Origin: CAG-488 sp051881315
GTDB lineage: Bacteria; Bacillota; Clostridia; Oscillospirales; Acutalibacteraceae
Direction: 5' to 3'
NCBI GenBank assembly: GCA_051881315.1
Contig: JBJEPQ010000050.1
Span: 15,645-79,644, forward strand
DNA: 64,000 nucleotides
Part shown: positions 60,635-64,000 of the stretch, in pieces
Position numbering within the stretch: position 1 is the stretch's first letter
How the letters are laid out: the number at the start of each line of letters is the position of its first letter
Notes under the pieces: model-generated
Databases searched by the model: none
What the model saw: only the letters and a program-made list of their open reading frames with translations
What the model was told of the DNA's origin: nothing
Position numbers and translations under genes: made by a program

Positions 60635-60690
60635 AACTTCCGCAAAACAGCATCGCACAGAAAGCGTCAATGTTTTGCGGAAGTTTTCTT
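60635..60690 (+). terminator. Terminator after the TM1266-type regulator
   Basis: AACTTCCGCAAAACA and TGTTTTGCGGAAGTT form a 15-bp stem around a 21-nt loop, then TTCTTG. The following stretch to 60816 shows no gene. Confidence 0.75.
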
Positions 60691-60816
60691 GTCATTTTGA
60701 ATAAAACATAGACGTCTAAAATGTGCTTTTTACCGACTGTAAATTTCCTTAACCGTCACTCGGCACAAAAAGCCTTCCAAGCTCGCTCAGCGTTTTGTGA
60801 GGGGGTAAAATATATA

Positions 60817-60844
60817 TTGACTTTTAACCCAAAAGTGCTATAAT
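60817..60844 (+). promoter_or_regulatory. Promoter of tRNA-Leu
   Basis: TTGACT (60817-60822), 16 bp, TATAAT (60839-60844), 13 bp before the mature 5' end. Confidence 0.75.
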
Positions 60845-60857
60845 AGCAACGATATTT

Positions 60858-60942
60858 GCGGATATGGCGGAATTGGCAGACGCGTTGGATTTAGGATCCA
60901 ATATCTTATGATGTGCAGGTTCAAGTCCTGTTATCCGCACCA
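60858..60942 (+). tRNA. tRNA-Leu (anticodon TAG)
   Basis: 85 nt including an encoded CCA. Acceptor stem GCGGATA/TATCCGC, anticodon stem TTGGA/TCCAA with loop TTTAGGA (anticodon TAG, reads CUA-type codons), a class II long variable arm and a T-arm around GGTTCAAGTCC. A hairpin (GGCTGACAGG/CCTGTCAGCC, 60944-60973) follows, but without a T tail. Confidence 0.95.
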
Positions 60943-61040
60943 GGGCTGACAGGTCTTTTTCTCCCTGTCAGCCGTTCAGTAAATACAATTATTCTGTAAT
61001 AATACATATTATACTAAGCACATGAAAGGGCGGCAATTTT

Positions 61041-62402
61041 GTGAAAATTATTGTTGTCGGAATAGGTAAGGTCGGTTACACCGTCGCAGATCAGCTTTCA
61101 AACGAGATGCACGACGTAACCATTGTTGATACAAATAACAAGGTTCTCGACTCTGCGCTGAACAGCCTTGACGTTATTGCCGTCAGCGGAAACGGAGCCT
61201 CCCGGCGTGTTCTGACAGAGGCAGGCGTTGAGGAAAGCGATCTGGTAATCGCTCTGACAGGCAGCGATGAGATCAATCTGCTTTGCTGTCTGCTTGCGAC
61301 CAAGCTCGGCGCAAACGGAACGATCGCCAGAGTAAGAAACCCGCAGTACAACGAGGATATCCGCCTTATCAAGGACAGCCTCGGACTTTCCATGGCGATC
61401 AATCCCGAAAGAGAAGCTGCGGAAGAAATTCTTCGTATTCTCAAATACCCGTCCGCAAGAAATATCGACACCTTTGCAAAAGGTAAGATAAATATCGTCA
61501 GCTTTACTGCAACGGCAGGCTGTACCCTATGCGGCAGAACGGTCAAGGATTCCTTTTCGGGACTCAAGGCAAGAGCCCTCGCCTGTGCGGTCGAAAGGGA
61601 CGAAAACATCTTCATTCCTTTCGGCGATTCCGTCATTGAGGAGAACGACATTGTTGCCGTACTGGTTGCTCCCGATGAAACCCCTGTCTTTTTCCGTGAG
61701 ATAGGTCTTCCCGTCAACACCGTCAAAAAGACGATGATTATCGGCGGCGGAAAGATCGGACATTATCTTGCAACGGAAATGTGCAGGCTCAATATGGACA
61801 CAACGATAGTTGAAATCAATCCGCAGACGGCGGAGGAATTGAGCTATCTTCTGCCAAAGGCTAATATAATCTGCGGCGACGGAACAAACCGTGCCCTGCT
61901 TATGGAGGAGGGCTTGCGTGACGCCGACGCAATATGCTGTCTGACAGGCTTCGACGAGGAAAATCTGATACTTTCCCTCTTTGCAAAGAAGGTTGTTCCG
62001 AATATCAAAACCATTGCCAAGATCAACAGGACTGCGTTCAACGAGGTAGTTCGTTCGCTCGATATCGGCAGCGTTATTTATCCGAAATTCGTCACCGCCA
62101 ATCAGATCCTTCAGCACGTCCGTGCAAAGGAAAACAACCTCGGCAGTAACGTTGAAACTCTGTATAAGCTCATTGACAATAAGGTTGAGGCTCTTGAATT
62201 TCACGTCAGCGAAGACAGCGTGCTTTTGAACACATCGCTTGAGGAGCTTCAGCTTCGCAATAATGTTATTATCGGCTCTATCAACCGCAAGGGTAATGTT
62301 TTCATTCCACGAGGCAGAGATACTCTCCAGGTCGGAGACTCCGTAGTGGTAGTAACTACAATGCAAGGTCTTTCGGATCTGGACGATATCAAAAAGGATT
62401 AA
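61041..62402 (+). CDS. trkA: TrkA, cytoplasmic NAD-binding regulatory subunit of the Trk K+ channel
   Basis: 453 residues, a duplicated RCK unit: two Rossmann domains (VVGIGKVGYTVADQL near 5 and IIGGGKIGHYLATEM near 233), each with a TrkA-C domain (about 140-220 and 370-450). It gates the TrkH pore in response to bound nucleotides. It starts at a GTG with AAAGGG upstream. trkH follows after 4 bp. Confidence 0.95.
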   Translation: MKIIVVGIGKVGYTVADQLSNEMHDVTIVDTNNKVLDSALNSLDVIAVSGNGASRRVLTEAGVEESDLVIALTGSDEINLLCCLLATKLGANGTIARVRNPQYNEDIRLIKDSLGLSMAINPEREAAEEILRILKYPSARNIDTFAKGKINIVSFTATAGCTLCGRTVKDSFSGLKARALACAVERDENIFIPFGDSVIEENDIVAVLVAPDETPVFFREIGLPVNTVKKTMIIGGGKIGHYLATEMCRLNMDTTIVEINPQTAEELSYLLPKANIICGDGTNRALLMEEGLRDADAICCLTGFDEENLILSLFAKKVVPNIKTIAKINRTAFNEVVRSLDIGSVIYPKFVTANQILQHVRAKENNLGSNVETLYKLIDNKVEALEFHVSEDSVLLNTSLEELQLRNNVIIGSINRKGNVFIPRGRDTLQVGDSVVVVTTMQGLSDLDDIKKD

Positions 62403-62406
62403 AACT

Positions 62407-63864
62407 ATGAACAAGAAAATGATCACCTATGTTTTGGGACTGCTTCTTATAACCGAAGGTGTGCTGATGCTTCTTCCGACCGCCGTCGGACTTTATTACA
62501 ATGAGAATATAGTTCCGCTTCTGATAACCGTTGCGGTTGTCGTTGCCGTCGGCTTTGTGATGACTCGCTTCAAGCCGCAGGATAAATCCATTATCTCTCT
62601 GGACGGCTTTGCGATCGTTTCGCTTGGCTGGGTACTTATCAGTCTTTTCGGAGCTCTCCCCTTTTTTATCAGCGGTGAAATTCCGAGCTATCTCGACGCT
62701 GTGTTTGAGGTCGTTTCAGGCTTCACCACAACGGGTTCGAGCATACTGACCGATGTTGAAGCACTGAGCAAGGAAATGCTTTTCTGGCGAAGCTTCACCC
62801 ACTGGATAGGCGGTATGGGCGCACTTGCATTTATTATGGCAATTCTTCCCCTTGCAAAGGGCGGCGGAAATCTTCAGCTTATGAGAGCCGAGAGTCCCGG
62901 ACCGGACGTTGCTAAGCTTGTGCCGAAATCGAAAACCACTGCAAGACTTCTTTACGGAATGTACGTCTTTTTAACCGTTGTTCAGATTTTTCTGCTCAGA
63001 TGCGGCGGACTTGACTTTTTCGAGAGTGCAACTCTGAGCTTCGGTACGGCAGGTACGGGCGGCTTCGGAGTTCTCAACTCAAGCATCGCCGATTACAGTC
63101 TATACACACAGATCGTAATAGGCATATTTATGATGCTTTTCGGTATTAACTTCAACTTCTACTTCTTACTTTTCTGTAAAAAATTCAAATCCGCATTTAC
63201 AAACATTGAAGTAAGAACCTACCTCGGCATTATGGCAACAACCATAATTCTTATCGCATTGAACATACGGCATATGTTCGGTTCCTTCTTTGAGGCGTTG
63301 CATCAGTCGGCGTTCCAGGTAAGTTCAATTATGACCACAACGGGATTTGCCACCACCGACTTTGACCAATGGCCTGATTTCAGCCGAATGTTACTTCTTA
63401 TAGTAATGTGCATCGGTGCTTGTGCGGGAAGCACGGGCGGCGGTTTCAAGGTTTCCAGAGTTATCATACTTGCCAAGTCCGCAAAGCGTGAATTGAAACG
63501 GCTTGCTCATCCGAGAAGAGTCAGCGTTGTGACGATGGACGGCAAACGTGTCAGCGATGAGGTTATCAGAGGAACCAATGTTTATTTCTTTGTTTACATA
63601 GTTGTTTTTGTAATCTCATTGCTTATAGTATCCCTGGATAATCAGGATCCGATCACCAACATTTCCGGAGTTATTGCAACCCTCAACAACATCGGACCCG
63701 GTCTCGGAAAGGTCGGACCTACCTGCAATTATTCGATGTTCAGCTGGTACGCTAAGATCGTTTTCATCATCGACATGCTCCTCGGCAGACTTGAGATCTT
63801 CCCGTTCCTGATGCTCTTTGCGCCGATGTTTACACGCACAAAAAAGATGAAAAAAAGCGTTTAA
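62407..63864 (+). CDS. trkH: TrkH, pore subunit of the Trk potassium uptake system
   Basis: 485 residues with the four-fold membrane-pore-membrane layout. Selectivity-filter loops are seen at TTTGSS, GTGGFG, TTTGFA and NNIGPGLG. It imports K+ under control of the adjoining TrkA. It ends 28 bp before the partial copy of the inverted-repeat element. Confidence 0.95.
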   Translation: MNKKMITYVLGLLLITEGVLMLLPTAVGLYYNENIVPLLITVAVVVAVGFVMTRFKPQDKSIISLDGFAIVSLGWVLISLFGALPFFISGEIPSYLDAVFEVVSGFTTTGSSILTDVEALSKEMLFWRSFTHWIGGMGALAFIMAILPLAKGGGNLQLMRAESPGPDVAKLVPKSKTTARLLYGMYVFLTVVQIFLLRCGGLDFFESATLSFGTAGTGGFGVLNSSIADYSLYTQIVIGIFMMLFGINFNFYFLLFCKKFKSAFTNIEVRTYLGIMATTIILIALNIRHMFGSFFEALHQSAFQVSSIMTTTGFATTDFDQWPDFSRMLLLIVMCIGACAGSTGGGFKVSRVIILAKSAKRELKRLAHPRRVSVVTMDGKRVSDEVIRGTNVYFFVYIVVFVISLLIVSLDNQDPITNISGVIATLNNIGPGLGKVGPTCNYSMFSWYAKIVFIIDMLLGRLEIFPFLMLFAPMFTRTKKMKKSV

Positions 63865-63892
63865 TATGCTTTATCCAAATATGACAGCATTA

Positions 63893-63982
63893 CAGGCTTG
63901 TATCGGATTGTTTTCCAATACAAGCCTGTTTGATTGTCAAATATATGTTTCTTTTGTTCTTCGCTTAGTGCGGCAACCCCGG
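63893..63982. repeat. Partial second copy of the 54976-55189 element
   Basis: CAGGCTTGTAT/ATACAAGCCTG hairpin (63893-63903, 63918-63928), then a 20-plus-base stretch identical to the first copy (its core TTCTTTTGTTCTTCGCTTAG) and a right arm CTTAGTGCGGCAACCCC (63964-63980). No left arm is found between the trkH stop and 63893, so this copy is 5' truncated. Confidence 0.75.
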
Positions 63983-64000
63983 TCAAAGTATCATTTCAAA

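Noticed and set aside
60944..60973. Terminator after tRNA-Leu
   Set aside because: The hairpin is strong but there is no T tract after it; it may be a processing signal.
61527..62426. Reverse-strand open frame of about 300 codons across trkA
   Set aside because: Shadow of trkA; no ribosome site or family resemblance.

Overview
The window looks like chromosomal DNA of an anaerobic, low-to-mid GC member of the Clostridia, probably an Oscillospiraceae/Ruminococcus-like gut bacterium. The reasons are a secreted protein with a two-repeat type I dockerin, class B sortases, LL-diaminopimelate aminotransferase (DapL) beside DapF, an iron-only hydrogenase regulator (TM1266 family), a NifS-ThiI pair without a rhodanese domain, QueT, an ethanolamine ammonia-lyase cluster, strong AGGAGG ribosome sites, frequent TTG/GTG starts and Gram-positive sigma-A promoters. 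No large plasmid, prophage or insertion sequence is present; the assignment is inference from gene content.

Layout. 1-2855 (-): an acyltransferase fragment and a glycosyltransferase/CDP-glycerol transferase for surface polymers. 3072-5126: an Old-Yellow-Enzyme type reductase. 5201-6931 (-): an anchored PQQ-type beta-propeller. 7134-11917: two family 2 glycosidases. 12041-12283 (-): a small membrane protein behind a LexA-type box. 12417-14765 (-): a 2-hydroxyacid dehydrogenase and a pyrimidine-nucleoside phosphorylase. 14867-17752 (-): two membrane proteins coupled to an M20 peptidase. 18059-26290: a long run on one strand (cysteine desulfurase, thiI, cinA, sortase, acidic protein, second sortase, a CinA-like tail-anchored protein, a dockerin protein). 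26405-29093: a TIM-barrel isomerase, an isolated holin/lysozyme pair and a Cro/CI-type regulator. 29493-33319: eutA-eutB-eutC plus a Cys-rich protein. 33469-35938: a HAD phosphatase, queT behind a preQ1-I riboswitch, and a glycosyltransferase. 35984-43722: a DapA-like aldolase, nrdR, a hydrolase, an aminotransferase, an acyl-CoA ligase, a membrane protein and a DUF4091 glycosidase. 44147-47294: a mini-regulator, an aldo-keto reductase and two surface proteins. 47427-51064: two purple-acid-phosphatase-like proteins around a 46-residue amphipathic peptide gene and an AbrB-type regulator. 51184-54962: an FHA protein, MscS, a CDF transporter and PRPP synthetase. 55187-63864: MATE, dapL, dapF, gdhA, a TM1266 regulator, tRNA-Leu, trkA and trkH.

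How the parts work together. Nitrogen metabolism stands out. Ethanolamine ammonia-lyase releases ammonia, glutamate dehydrogenase fixes it, and DapL uses glutamate to make LL-diaminopimelate, which DapF converts to the meso form. The leaders of both gdhA and eutA carry hairpins with A1/G4 hexaloops that overlap an intrinsic terminator, which is the target architecture of ANTAR antiterminators (EutV/NasR type). The gdhA leader has the complete two-hairpin form.

Other notable items: a 46-aa leaderless amphipathic peptide with its own strong promoter and terminator; an SOS-type operator on a small membrane protein; a 214-bp element with 17-bp inverted-repeat ends and nested hairpins, partly repeated at the window end; a two-sortase locus with a degenerate CinA homologue; and palindromic or helically phased operators upstream of two small regulators.
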